A stretch of DNA of 64,000 bases from Streptomyces noursei ATCC 11455 (lineage in GTDB: Bacteria > Actinomycetota > Actinomycetes > Streptomycetales > Streptomycetaceae). The stretch's first letter is position 1. Every line of letters starts with the position of its first letter. Below, in pieces: positions 8,261 to 16,628 of this stretch. The stretch covers positions 4,898,001 to 4,962,000 of the forward strand of contig NZ_CP011533.1 of the NCBI RefSeq assembly GCF_001704275.1, given 5' to 3'. The notes beneath the pieces are model-generated. The model saw nothing but the letters and a program-made list of their open reading frames with translations, was not told the origin of the DNA and did not search any database. A program made the translations under genes and the position numbers.

Positions 8261-9100
8261 TTACCAGGAGGCCGCCGTGTTCGGGTCCGTCTGCCAGTAC
8301 GACACCCGCGCGTTGTCGTCGATGTACGCCGAGCCGCCGGGCAGTGCGACCTTCGCCGAGCCGCCGACGCTCCCGTTGCCGTCCCGGCCGGAGAGGCTGA
8401 CGGACAGCGAGGTCGCGTTGACGCCGTTGCTGCCGCCGTCGGCCCCGGACAGCAGCACGCTGGCGTAGCCGGACTCCCCCGGGGTCAGCGTGACCACCGC
8501 CTGCGGCTTGCTGTCCGGCATCTCGGCCACCGCCGCCTGGGCGTTGTCGAACTGCAGGAAGGGGTAGGCGTAGAGGTCGCAGGTGGCGCCCGAGGTGTTG
8601 GTGGCCTGCAGCATCAGGTGGTTGATCGGGCGGGTCAGCGGCTTCGCCACGATACGGATCTTCGCCGCGTCGCAGGCGGTCCGCCGGGCACCGGAACCCG
8701 TGCCCCCGCCGTTGGCGGACGGGCCCGCACCGCCCGAGGAGCCGTGCTTACCGGCGCCGGCCGTGCTGTCCGTGACGGTGGTGCCGCCCTTGCTGCTGTT
8801 GCCGTCCTTACCGTCCTTACCGTCCTTGCCGCCCTTGCTGTCCTTACTGCCGTTCCCCGTGGGCGCGTTGCTGTCCTGTGTGCCCTGCCCGCTCTGCCCG
8901 CCGTCGGCCGCCGGGTCCTTGGAGTCCTGCGGGGCCGGGTTGAACGGCTTGGCGTCGCTGGTCTTGAGCGGGTTGTCCTGACCGCCGCAGGCGGTGAGGG
9001 TGAGCGCGGCGACGGCGGTCAGCCCGGCCGCGGCGATCCGCAGCGTACGGCGCCGGACCGTGCGGGAGCTACGGGCGGCGGTGGCGTCGGTGCGTGGCAT
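8261..9100 (-). CDS. DUF4232 lipoprotein with Gly/Lys/Asp-rich linker
   Basis: 279 residues from the ATG at 9100 (GGGGGAGA ribosome site). Twin Arg residues, a hydrophobic core and the lipobox TLTACGG (Cys38) predict an extracytoplasmic lipoprotein. A low-complexity linker of about 90 residues has tandem KDGKDGKDG and Ser/Gly-rich stretches; it should act as a flexible spacer across the wall. The last ~140 residues are a DUF4232 domain starting near TACDAAKIRIVAKPL, with the usual Cys pair. Function unknown. It has its own terminator (8189-8220) and lies downstream of the SARP gene on the same strand with a 156-bp gap. Confidence 0.83.
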   Translation of the reverse strand: MPRTDATAARSSRTVRRRTLRIAAAGLTAVAALTLTACGGQDNPLKTSDAKPFNPAPQDSKDPAADGGQSGQGTQDSNAPTGNGSKDSKGGKDGKDGKDGNSSKGGTTVTDSTAGAGKHGSSGGAGPSANGGGTGSGARRTACDAAKIRIVAKPLTRPINHLMLQATNTSGATCDLYAYPFLQFDNAQAAVAEMPDSKPQAVVTLTPGESGYASVLLSGADGGSNGVNATSLSVSLSGRDGNGSVGGSAKVALPGGSAYIDDNARVSYWQTDPNTAASW

Positions 9101-9256
9101 GTCCGGTCTCCCCCGGTCGACGGGCGCTGTGCTGCGCTCCGTGGCGTGGCCGGGCGTGGTCGGCGCCCGGCGCGGTCGGTCCTGCGGTCTGACCACAAGA
9201 CTGCCGACCGCCGCTGCCGTGCCACTAACGCCTGCCTAACGTCCGCCCCGCGCCGC

Positions 9257-11251
9257 TCAGCGGGGCGTGTCACCAGGGCGTCCGCCCTGCCCCCCGGGCT
9301 CCGTTCCGTCGCCGCTCTCCCGCCCCCGCTCGCCGTCCCCGCCCTCGTCCCGGGCGAACAGCTGGGTCAGGGTGCTGATCGTGTAGACGTCGGTGGCCTC
9401 TTCGTCCACCAGGTGCATCTCCGCGAGCCGCTCCAGGCCGTCCTGGGTGCGCTCCTGGTCGGACCCGGCGAGCGCCGCCGCAGCGGATGCGTTGAGATGT
9501 CCGTCGGGGCTGTTCGCCAGCGCCCGGAGCAGCCGCGCGTCGTCCGCGGACAGCCGGGCGACGGACATCCGCAGCGCCGCCGCGATCCCGGTGTCCTCCG
9601 CCGACAACAGTGCCAGCCGCCGCCGCTCGTCGCGCAGCGCCGAGGCCAGCCTGGCCAGCCGCCAGCGCGGCCGGGCGGTCAGCTGCGCCGCCGCGGCCCG
9701 CAGCGCCAGCGGCAGCCCGTCGCACAGATCCACCAACTCCCGGGCCGCGGCCGGGTCCTCCGCGACCCGCACCGACCCGAGCATGGCGCCGAGCAGCGCT
9801 GCGCCCTCCTCGTGGCCGAGGGCCTGGAGGCCCACCGGCCAGGCGCAGTCCGTGGCGACCAGCCCGTCGAGCCGGCTGCGGCTGGTGACGACCGTGGCGC
9901 AGTGCGGACCGCCGGGCAGCAGCGGTCGGACCTGCGCCGAACTCCGCGCGTTGTCCAGGACGACCAGCAGCCGGCGTTCGGCCACCAGCGAGCGGAACAG
10001 CGCCGAGGCGGCCTGTGCGGAGCCGGGCACCCGCTCCGGACGGGTGCCGAGCGCCAGGAGGAAGTCGCGCAGGATCTCGGCCGGCGCGGCCTCGTCGCCC
10101 TCGCCGAAGCCGCGCAGATCGGCGAAGAGCTGCCCGTCGGGGAAGGCCCCGGCATGCAGATGCGCCCACTGCACGGCACAGGCGGTCTTGCCGACGCCGG
10201 CCGGGCCCGCGACCACGGCCAGCGGGCTCTCCCCGGTCGTACGGTCCGCCAACGCTTCGGTCAGGGCCTGGAGTTGGTACTCCCGGCCCAGGAAGCGCGC
10301 GGGCGGCCGGGGAAGCAGCCGGGGCGCCGCACCGGCCCTGTCCCGACCGTTCTCCGTCCCCGCCGGCGTGGCCGTCCCGCCGGCCGCGCCGGTGCTCCCG
10401 CCTTCGGGCGACGGTGCGGCGCCATCAGGTTTCACGTGAAACGCGCGCCCCTCGGCCGACGCGTCCTTGCCCCCGCGCGCCGGCTCAGCGGCCTTCCGCC
10501 CCCTGTCCGTGGCCTCCGCCCGCAGGATCTCCTCGTACGCCGCGCGCAGCCGCTCACCCGGATCGACCCCCAGCTCCTCGCTGAGCAGCCGCCGGGTGCG
10601 GTGGTACCACTCCAGTGCGTCGGACTGCCGCCCGGTCCGGAACAGCGCCCGCATCAGCGCGGCGATCAGCCCTTCCCGCAACGGGTGGTTGACGGCCGCG
10701 GAGTACAGCAGGGCCGCGGCCTGTTCCTGCTCGCCGAGCACGCCGTACGCCCGGGCCAGGGCCTCGACGGCGGACAGCCTGCGCTCCTCCAGGGCGTGCG
10801 CGGCGGCGGCGAAGGGCGGGCTGGTGACCGTGCCGGTCAGTGCCGGCCCGCGCCACAGCCCCAGCGCCTCGCGCAGCAGCGGCACGGCATCGGCCGGCGC
10901 GGCCTCCGGTCGGGCCAACGCGACCAGCTCACCGAAGCGGTGAGCGTCGATCAGCTCCTCCGGCAGCCGCAGCAGATAGGCCGAGCCGTGCGTGGCCAGC
11001 TCGATGCCGTACGCCTCGGCTCCGCCCGCGGCCAGCGTGGCGCGCAGCCGTGAGACATGCCCCTGCACGACCGTACGGGCGTGCTCGGGTGGTTCGTCCT
11101 CCCACAGGGAGTCGATCAACTGCTCCAGTGGGACGGTGGTGTTGGGCTGCAGAAGCAGCAGTGCCAGCACACTGCGCCGTTTGGCGGGCCCGAGCGACAG
11201 CTCCTCGGAGCCGCTTGTCACGGAGATCGGGCCGAGCAGCGAGAATTCCAA
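9257..11251 (-). CDS. SARP/AfsR-type transcriptional regulator (wHTH-BTAD-NB-ARC)
   Basis: 664 residues. I place the start at a TTG (11251) one base after the M18 stop codon: GGAGA sits 8 bases upstream inside the M18 gene, and the protein then opens directly with the domain (MEFSLLGPIS). Domains: OmpR-type winged helix 1-95, BTAD 96-245, a low-complexity linker 246-315, and an NB-ARC P-loop module from ~320 with Walker A GPAGVGKTACA (349 onward), VVLDN and GLPLAL. The C-terminal TPR array of full AfsR is missing. SARPs activate pathway or global genes by binding heptameric repeats at -35; targets here are unknown. One parS site is translated as FHVK (271-274). Confidence 0.86.
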   Translation of the reverse strand: MEFSLLGPISVTSGSEELSLGPAKRRSVLALLLLQPNTTVPLEQLIDSLWEDEPPEHARTVVQGHVSRLRATLAAGGAEAYGIELATHGSAYLLRLPEELIDAHRFGELVALARPEAAPADAVPLLREALGLWRGPALTGTVTSPPFAAAAHALEERRLSAVEALARAYGVLGEQEQAAALLYSAAVNHPLREGLIAALMRALFRTGRQSDALEWYHRTRRLLSEELGVDPGERLRAAYEEILRAEATDRGRKAAEPARGGKDASAEGRAFHVKPDGAAPSPEGGSTGAAGGTATPAGTENGRDRAGAAPRLLPRPPARFLGREYQLQALTEALADRTTGESPLAVVAGPAGVGKTACAVQWAHLHAGAFPDGQLFADLRGFGEGDEAAPAEILRDFLLALGTRPERVPGSAQAASALFRSLVAERRLLVVLDNARSSAQVRPLLPGGPHCATVVTSRSRLDGLVATDCAWPVGLQALGHEEGAALLGAMLGSVRVAEDPAAARELVDLCDGLPLALRAAAAQLTARPRWRLARLASALRDERRRLALLSAEDTGIAAALRMSVARLSADDARLLRALANSPDGHLNASAAAALAGSDQERTQDGLERLAEMHLVDEEATDVYTISTLTQLFARDEGGDGERGRESGDGTEPGGQGGRPGDTPR
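10429..10442. other. parS: parS site inside the SARP coding region
   Basis: Perfect GTTTCACGTGAAAC within the SARP gene, read in the minus frame as FHVK in the unstructured linker between the BTAD and NB-ARC domains. Confidence 0.9.
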
Positions 11252-11252
11252 C

Positions 11253-12548
11253 TCAGCTCTCCAGGAATGCCGTAAGGGCGTTCGCCAGCAGGTACGGGTC
11301 CTGGGCGCCGCACAGTTCGCGGGCCGAGTGCATCGACAGGATCGCGACACCGATGTCGACGGTCTGGATGCCGTGCCGGGCGGCGGTGATCGGGCCGATC
11401 GTGGTGCCGCACGGCATCGAGTTGTGCGACACGAAGGACTGCCAGGGCACACCGGCCCGCTCGCAGGCCGCGGCGAACACCGCCCGCCCGCTGCCGTCGG
11501 TCGCGTACCGCTGGTTGACGTTCACCTTGAGGATCGGTCCGCCGTTGGGCATCGGGTGGTGCCCCGGTTCGTGCCGGTCGCCGTAGTTGGGGTGTACGGC
11601 GTGCCCGGTGTCCGACGACAGGCAGACGGTGCCGGCGAAGGCCCGGGCCCGGTCCTCGTACCCGCCGCCGCGGGCGAAGACCGAGCGCTCCAGCACCGTG
11701 CCGAGCAGCGGGCCGTCCGCGCCGGTGTCCGACTGGCTGCCGTTCTCCTCGTGGTCGAAGGCGGCCAGGACCGGGATGCCGGACAGTCGGCCGCCGTCGG
11801 TTGCCGCCGCGGCGAGCGCCGCCGTACCGGCGTGCACGGACAGCAGGTTGTCCATCCGCGGCCCGGCGACCAGTTCGCGGTCGCGCCCGAGGTAGGCGGG
11901 TGGTTCCACGCTGTGCACCATCAGGTCCCAGCCCTTGATGTCACCGGCCGGGACCCCGATCTCGTCCGCCACGAACGCGATCAGATCGCCCTCGGCGACC
12001 TCGCCCAGTCCCCAGATCGGCGTCATATGGCGCTGCTTGTCGAGCTTGAGGCCCTCGGTGTTCACCGATCGGTCCAGGTGTACGGCCAACTGCGGCACCC
12101 GCAGCAGCGGCCGGTCCACGTTGACGAGCCGGTTGCTGCCGTCGCTCAGGGTCACCCGGCCGCTGAGCCCCAGATCGCGGTCGAGCCAGGTGTTGAGCAG
12201 CGTCCCGCCGTAGATCTCGACGGCGATCTGCCGCCAACCGCGGGCGCCGGTGTCCGGGATCGGCTTGACGCGGAGGTTGGGGGAGTCGGTGTGCGCCCCG
12301 ACGATGCGGAACGGGGTCGCGGCGCTTGCGCCCTCGGGGACGTACCAGGCGATGATCGCGCCGCCGCGCAGCACGTACTTGCCGCCGCTCCGGCCGTCCC
12401 ATGCGTCGGTCTCCGCCACCTGCCGGAAGCCGGCCTTCTCCAGCCGTTCCGCCGCGTTCGCCACCGCGTGGTACGGCGAGGGGCTGGCGGCGAGGAAGGA
12501 CATCAGGTCGTCGGTGTGGCCGCGGTCGAAGCGGGCGGAGTTGGTCAT
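11253..12548 (-). CDS. pepC: M18-family aminopeptidase
   Basis: 431 residues from the ATG at 12548 (homologous start MTNSARFDRGHTDD). The M18 dinuclear-metal site is visible: HTDSPN (His86), RMDNL (Asp233), DHEENGS with the Glu-Glu pair at 267-268, and a late His in SMHSARELCGAQDP. M18 enzymes are cytosolic tetrahedral dodecamers that remove acidic or neutral N-terminal residues from peptides. The gene precedes the SARP with overlap-like coupling (stop at 11253-11255, TTG at 11251), so both are probably on one message. The symbol follows the apeB/pepC naming used for this family and is not certain. Confidence 0.88.
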   Translation of the reverse strand: MTNSARFDRGHTDDLMSFLAASPSPYHAVANAAERLEKAGFRQVAETDAWDGRSGGKYVLRGGAIIAWYVPEGASAATPFRIVGAHTDSPNLRVKPIPDTGARGWRQIAVEIYGGTLLNTWLDRDLGLSGRVTLSDGSNRLVNVDRPLLRVPQLAVHLDRSVNTEGLKLDKQRHMTPIWGLGEVAEGDLIAFVADEIGVPAGDIKGWDLMVHSVEPPAYLGRDRELVAGPRMDNLLSVHAGTAALAAAATDGGRLSGIPVLAAFDHEENGSQSDTGADGPLLGTVLERSVFARGGGYEDRARAFAGTVCLSSDTGHAVHPNYGDRHEPGHHPMPNGGPILKVNVNQRYATDGSGRAVFAAACERAGVPWQSFVSHNSMPCGTTIGPITAARHGIQTVDIGVAILSMHSARELCGAQDPYLLANALTAFLES

Positions 12549-12729
12549 GGATTCAGCATAAGGAGCCAACTCCGCTCTACCGCGTGCCCCTAGGCCGCGA
12601 CTCCGTTGCCTTCCGGCCACGATTTTCCCATTCCAGAGCGGATACGCCGTTGGAGCGCCCGATTCCGGTCCCACTCGGCCGCACGGGCACCGGTGGGCTC
12701 GTCCGCACCATCCGTCCCGGCATGACGAT

Positions 12730-12760
12730 GCCCGCCTCCCCGGGGGAAGAAGAGGCGGGC
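12730..12760. terminator. hairpin, possible secondary terminator
   Basis: GCCCGCCTC (12730-12738) pairs with 12752-12760; the loop is 13 bases. It lies in the 303-bp gap downstream of the acyl-CoA dehydrogenase and upstream of the M18 gene, so it could be a backup terminator or a leader structure. The rest of the gap shows nothing else. Confidence 0.45.
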
Positions 12761-12805
12761 ACCATCAGTGTCGGCAGTGATTCTGAGAGGTTTGTGAGAA
12801 CCCCG

Positions 12806-12836
12806 TGACGGTCCGGGAACAGCTCCCGGACCGTCA
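12806..12836 (-). terminator. terminator of the acyl-CoA dehydrogenase gene
   Basis: Perfect 13-bp stem TGACGGTCCGGGA (12806-12818) with 12824-12836 and a 5-base loop, about 15 bp after the stop codon. Confidence 0.82.
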
Positions 12837-12851
12837 GGACTCAACAGCGGC

Positions 12852-14678
12852 TCAGAACGCGGCCTCGTCGAGCTCCATCAGGGACTGGTCGACGGAGTCG
12901 GCCAGCGTGCGCTGGAGCGCCACGCCGGGCAGGACGTTGTGCGCGAAGAACTTCGCGGCAGCGATCTTGCCCTCGTAGAACGGCTTGTCCTTCGACGACG
13001 CACCGGCCAGCTTCTCGGCGGCCACCGCGGCGCCCTTGAGGAGCAGGTAGCCGACGACGACGTCACCGGAGGCCATCAGCAGGCGGGTGGTGTTCAGGCC
13101 GACCTTGTAGATGGACTTGACGTCCTTCTCCGTGGCGGCGAGGTCGGTCAGCATGGCGCCGACGATGCCCTCCAGGGCCTCGGCGGCCTTGGCCAGCTCG
13201 CCGCGGGCCTGCTCCAGCTCGGCGCCGCCCTCGGCGTCGGCCAGGAACTTCTTGATCGTTTCCGCCAGCTGGGTCAGGGCGGCGCCCTGGTTGCGGACGA
13301 TCTTCCGGAAGAAGAAGTCCTGCCCCTGGATGGCGGTGGTGCCCTCGTAGAGGGTGTCGATCTTGGAGTCCCGGATGTACTGCTCGATCGGGTACTCCTG
13401 GAGGTAGCCGGAGCCACCGAAGGTCTGCAGCGACTGGGCCAGCTGCTCGTAGGACCGCTCCGAGCCGTAGCCCTTGACGATCGGCAGCAGCAGGTCGTTC
13501 AGCGCGTGCGCGGCGGACGCGTCCTCGCCGGCGGCCTCCTTGATCAGGATCTCGTCCTGAACGGTGGCGGTGTACAGCACCAGGGCGCGCATGCCCTCGG
13601 CGTACGCCTTCTGCGTCATCAGCGAGCGGCGCACGTCCGGGTGGTGGGTGATCGTGACGCGCGGGGCGGACTTGTCGGTGAACGCCGCCAGGTCTGCGCC
13701 CTGCACGCGCTCCTTGGCGTACTCCAGGGCGTTGAGGTAGCCGGTGGAGAGGGTCGCTATCGCCTTGGTGCCGACCATCATCCGGGCGAACTCGATGATC
13801 CGGAACATCTGGCGGATGCCGTCGTGCTTCTCGCCGATCAGCCAGCCCTTGGCGGGGTGGCGGTCGCCGAAGGTCATCTCGCAGGTGTTGGACGCCTTCA
13901 GGCCCATCTTGTGCTCGACGTTGGTGGCGTAGACGCCGTTGCGCTCGCCCAGCTCGCCGGTCTCGAAGTCGAACTCGTACTTCGGCACGAGGAAGAGGGA
14001 GAGGCCCTTGGTGCCGGGGCCGTGACCCTCGGGACGGGCGAGGACGTAGTGGAGGATGTTGTCCGCCATGTCGTGCTCACCGGAGGTGATGAAGCGCTTC
14101 ACACCCTCGATGTGCCAGGAGCCGTCCTCCTGCTTGACCGCCTTGGTGCGGCCGGCGCCGACGTCCGAGCCGGCGTCGGGCTCGGTCAGCACCATGGTGG
14201 AGCCCCAGCCCTTCTCCGTGGCGATCTTGGCGATGTGCTTCTGCTGCTCGGTGCCCTCCTCGAAGAGCACGCCCGCGAAGGCCGGGCCGGAGGCGTACAT
14301 CCACACGGCGGGGTTCGAGCCCAGGATCGACTCGGCGAAGGCCCACAGCAGGGAACGCGGCGTCGTGGTGCCGCCGATCTCCTCCGGGACGCCCAGGCGC
14401 CACCACTCGGCGTCCATGTACGCCTGGTAGCTCTTCTTGAAGGTGTCCGGCACCGGCGCGGTGTTGGTGTCCGGGTCGAAGACCGGGGGGTTCCGGTCGG
14501 CGTCGGCGTACGAATCGGCCAGCTCGTTCTCCGCGAGCCGGGCGATCTCGGACAGCACGCTCTTGGCGGTGTCGACGTCCATCTCCGCGAACGGTCCGGT
14601 GCCGTACACGCTGTCACGGCCGAACACCTCGAAGAGGTTGAACTCGATGTCGCGGAGATTCGACTTGTAGTGCCCCAT
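12852..14678 (-). CDS. acyl-CoA dehydrogenase (large, ~600-residue type)
   Basis: 608 residues from the ATG at 14678 ([13 protein letters not shown], conserved at this start in actinobacteria). It has the flavoprotein acyl-CoA dehydrogenase domains in order: N-terminal helical, beta ([15 protein letters not shown]/substrate loop) and C-terminal helical with [25 protein letters not shown] signature near residue 440, then an extra ~130-residue C-terminal domain typical of the AcdA/FadE-like long class. It would oxidise acyl-CoA at C2-C3 in beta-oxidation, passing electrons to ETF. Chain-length preference cannot be read. It is monocistronic with a strong terminator. The divergent SseB gene starts 190 bp away across a short AT-richer promoter region. 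Confidence 0.9.
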   Translation of the reverse strand: MGHYKSNLRDIEFNLFEVFGRDSVYGTGPFAEMDVDTAKSVLSEIARLAENELADSYADADRNPPVFDPDTNTAPVPDTFKKSYQAYMDAEWWRLGVPEEIGGTTTPRSLLWAFAESILGSNPAVWMYASGPAFAGVLFEEGTEQQKHIAKIATEKGWGSTMVLTEPDAGSDVGAGRTKAVKQEDGSWHIEGVKRFITSGEHDMADNILHYVLARPEGHGPGTKGLSLFLVPKYEFDFETGELGERNGVYATNVEHKMGLKASNTCEMTFGDRHPAKGWLIGEKHDGIRQMFRIIEFARMMVGTKAIATLSTGYLNALEYAKERVQGADLAAFTDKSAPRVTITHHPDVRRSLMTQKAYAEGMRALVLYTATVQDEILIKEAAGEDASAAHALNDLLLPIVKGYGSERSYEQLAQSLQTFGGSGYLQEYPIEQYIRDSKIDTLYEGTTAIQGQDFFFRKIVRNQGAALTQLAETIKKFLADAEGGAELEQARGELAKAAEALEGIVGAMLTDLAATEKDVKSIYKVGLNTTRLLMASGDVVVGYLLLKGAAVAAEKLAGASSKDKPFYEGKIAAAKFFAHNVLPGVALQRTLADSVDQSLMELDEAAF

Positions 14679-14867
14679 GGGTACGGCTCCGTAAGGGTTC
14701 GGGAGGACCTCTGTACGAGGAAGACCTCGACGCGAGGAAGGGACCTCGATACGCAATACCAGCAAGTAGCTACGATGATGCTACCCATCGGTAATAAGAA
14801 GCAACCCCTAACGGCCGATCTGTGACGAGCGTCCCCCGCGCCACCCCGAATCAGTACGCTGTGGCGC

Positions 14868-15338
14868 ATGTACGGCTACGACCAGAACGCGGGTGCCGGG
14901 CAGCAGTACGGAGCGCCGCCCCCGCCGCAGCAACCGGCCCCCGGGGGCTACGGCGAGCAGCCGCTGTATCCCGAGCCGTCCCCGCCCTCCCTCGCCGACG
15001 CGGTGCGGGCCTTCACGACCGGCTCGATGTCGGCCGAGGACTTCCAGGGCATCTTCTCGACGTCCAAGGTCTACTGCCCGCGCGGTGACAACCCCGGTTT
15101 CCTGGCGCTGCACAACACCCAGCAGCCGGTGATCCCGATGTTCACCTCGCTCAAGGAGCTGCGCCGGTACGCGGGCAAGGAGTCCAAGTACTTCGTGATC
15201 ACCGGCGCCGAGGTGCTCGACCTGCTGCCGACCGGCTACGGATTCGTCCTCGACATGGAGGGCGACCACCGGATGGTCTTCGACGCGAAGGCCGTGGAGC
15301 AGATGGTCGACTTCGCCATGCGCCGGATGTACGGCTAG
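14868..15338 (+). CDS. SseB-family protein
   Basis: 156 residues. The first ~40 residues are a Gly/Pro/Gln-rich disordered tail (PPPPQQPAPGGYG). The rest is one SseB N-terminal domain: SLADAVRAFTTGSMSAEDF, then IPMFTSLKELRRYAG and LLPTGYGFVLDMEGDHRMVFD. SseB domains are small cytoplasmic modules named from an enhanced-serine-sensitivity locus; no biochemical activity is established. It is divergent from the acyl-CoA dehydrogenase and 177 bp before the pirin gene. Domain call firm, role unknown. Confidence 0.86.
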   Translation: MYGYDQNAGAGQQYGAPPPPQQPAPGGYGEQPLYPEPSPPSLADAVRAFTTGSMSAEDFQGIFSTSKVYCPRGDNPGFLALHNTQQPVIPMFTSLKELRRYAGKESKYFVITGAEVLDLLPTGYGFVLDMEGDHRMVFDAKAVEQMVDFAMRRMYG

Positions 15339-15514
15339 CCGGCATTGCCGGGCGGGCCGCCGACGATGCTCTCGGGGCGGCCTGCCCCCACCCTTTCTTC
15401 TCTCCGCTGACCTGCGGAAACCTTCATGGGGCCGAATCGGGAATGGCGCACGCCTTGCCAGTTGTTCAGCTTTCAACTAACTTGTTTGAAGCGCGAACGA
15501 CCGAGGAGGCCGTC

Positions 15515-16468
15515 ATGCCCGCCGTGACCATAGAGAATCCGCTGACCCTGCCGAGGGTGGCCGCGCCCGCCGGGGCACGCACCCGGCCCGTGCTCACCGT
15601 CAACACCGCCCCGAGTGGTTTCGAGGGCGAGGGCTTCCCGGTGCGCCGCGCCTTTGCCGGGATCGCCTACCGGCACCTCGACCCGTTCATCATGATGGAC
15701 CAGATGGGCGAGGTGGAGTACGCGCCTGGAGAGCCCAAGGGCACGCCCTGGCACCCGCACCGCGGCTTCGAGACCGTGACGTACCTGCTCGACGGCACGT
15801 TCGTGCACCGTGACTCGCACGGTGGCGGAGGGGTCATCAACGACGGCGACACCCAGTGGATGACGGCGGGCTCCGGCCTGCTGCACATCGAGGCGCCGCC
15901 GGAGTCGCTGGTGATGTCGGGCGGCCTCTTCCACGGCCTCCAGCTGTGGGTGAACCTCCCCAAGAGCGACAAGATGATGGCGCCGCGCTACCAGGACATC
16001 GGCGGCGGCCGGGTCAAGCTGCTGACCTCCGCCGACGGCGGTGCGCTGCTGCGGCTGATCGCCGGTGACATCGACGGTCACCAGGGACCGGGCGTCACGC
16101 ACACCCCCATAACGATGGTCCATGTGACGGTGAGCCCGGGTGCCGAGGTCACGCTGCCCTGGCGTGCGGACTTCAACGGCCTCGCCTATGCCCTGGCCGG
16201 ACGTGGCACCGCCGGTGCGGAGGGCCGTCCGTTCCACATGGGCCAGGCGGTCGTCTTCGGAGAGGGCGACGCGCTCACGATCCGGGCCGACGAGAGCCAG
16301 GAGTCGCGCAGCCCGAACTTCGAGGTGGTGCTGCTGGGCGGACTGCCGATCCGCGAGCCGATGATGCACTACGGACCGTTCGTCATGAACACCCACGCCG
16401 AACTGGCCCAGGCCTTCGAGGACTTCCAGGCCGGCCGGCTGGGCACGATTCCCGCTGACGCGCTATGA
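15515..16468 (+). CDS. pirin-family protein (cupin, iron-binding)
   Basis: 317 residues from the ATG at 15515 with a GAGGAGG ribosome site. The bicupin fold has all four pirin metal ligands: WHPHRGFET (His80, His82) and LLHIEAPPE (His124, Glu126). Characterised bacterial pirins act as quercetin 2,3-dioxygenases or bind metabolic enzymes; many are stress-induced. The upstream region has an AT-richer stretch with a short repeat, AGTTG at 15460-15464 and CAACT at 15474-15478, that could be an operator. The gene is followed directly by a palindrome containing parS (16492-16523). Confidence 0.89.
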   Translation: MPAVTIENPLTLPRVAAPAGARTRPVLTVNTAPSGFEGEGFPVRRAFAGIAYRHLDPFIMMDQMGEVEYAPGEPKGTPWHPHRGFETVTYLLDGTFVHRDSHGGGGVINDGDTQWMTAGSGLLHIEAPPESLVMSGGLFHGLQLWVNLPKSDKMMAPRYQDIGGGRVKLLTSADGGALLRLIAGDIDGHQGPGVTHTPITMVHVTVSPGAEVTLPWRADFNGLAYALAGRGTAGAEGRPFHMGQAVVFGEGDALTIRADESQESRSPNFEVVLLGGLPIREPMMHYGPFVMNTHAELAQAFEDFQAGRLGTIPADAL

Positions 16469-16491
16469 GCGGCCGCTGATGGCGGGATCGC

Positions 16492-16523
16492 GGGGGCGGT
16501 GTTTCACGTGAAACACCGCCCCC
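16492..16523. terminator. 32-bp perfect palindrome containing parS, likely terminator
   Basis: A parS core is flanked by GGGGGCGGT and its complement, giving a 32-bp uninterrupted palindrome 24 bp after the pirin stop codon. As RNA it would form a very strong GC-rich hairpin, so the parS probably doubles as a terminator stem. Confidence 0.65.
16501..16514. other. parS: parS site (ParB binding)
   Basis: Perfect GTTTCACGTGAAAC at the centre of the 32-bp palindrome downstream of the pirin gene; paired with a second site 31 bp away. Confidence 0.93.
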
Positions 16524-16531
16524 ACACACGT

Positions 16532-16545
16532 GTTTCACGTGAAAC
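16532..16545. other. parS: parS site (ParB binding)
   Basis: Second perfect GTTTCACGTGAAAC of the pair, 31 bp from the first and about 85 bp upstream of the likely AI-2E permease start. The flanks do not extend it. Confidence 0.92.
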
Positions 16546-16628
16546 GCCGTGATGTCGGCCGCATACCGGCCCGTGAGGGAGGCGCCCAATACGCCTCACC
16601 GGCCGCTCTGCCGTGGTGGACTGTCCGG

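Noticed and set aside
15460..15478. Short AGTTG/CAACT dyad before the pirin gene as an operator
   Set aside because: Only 5-bp arms; mentioned in the pirin entry but too weak to list as a regulatory site.
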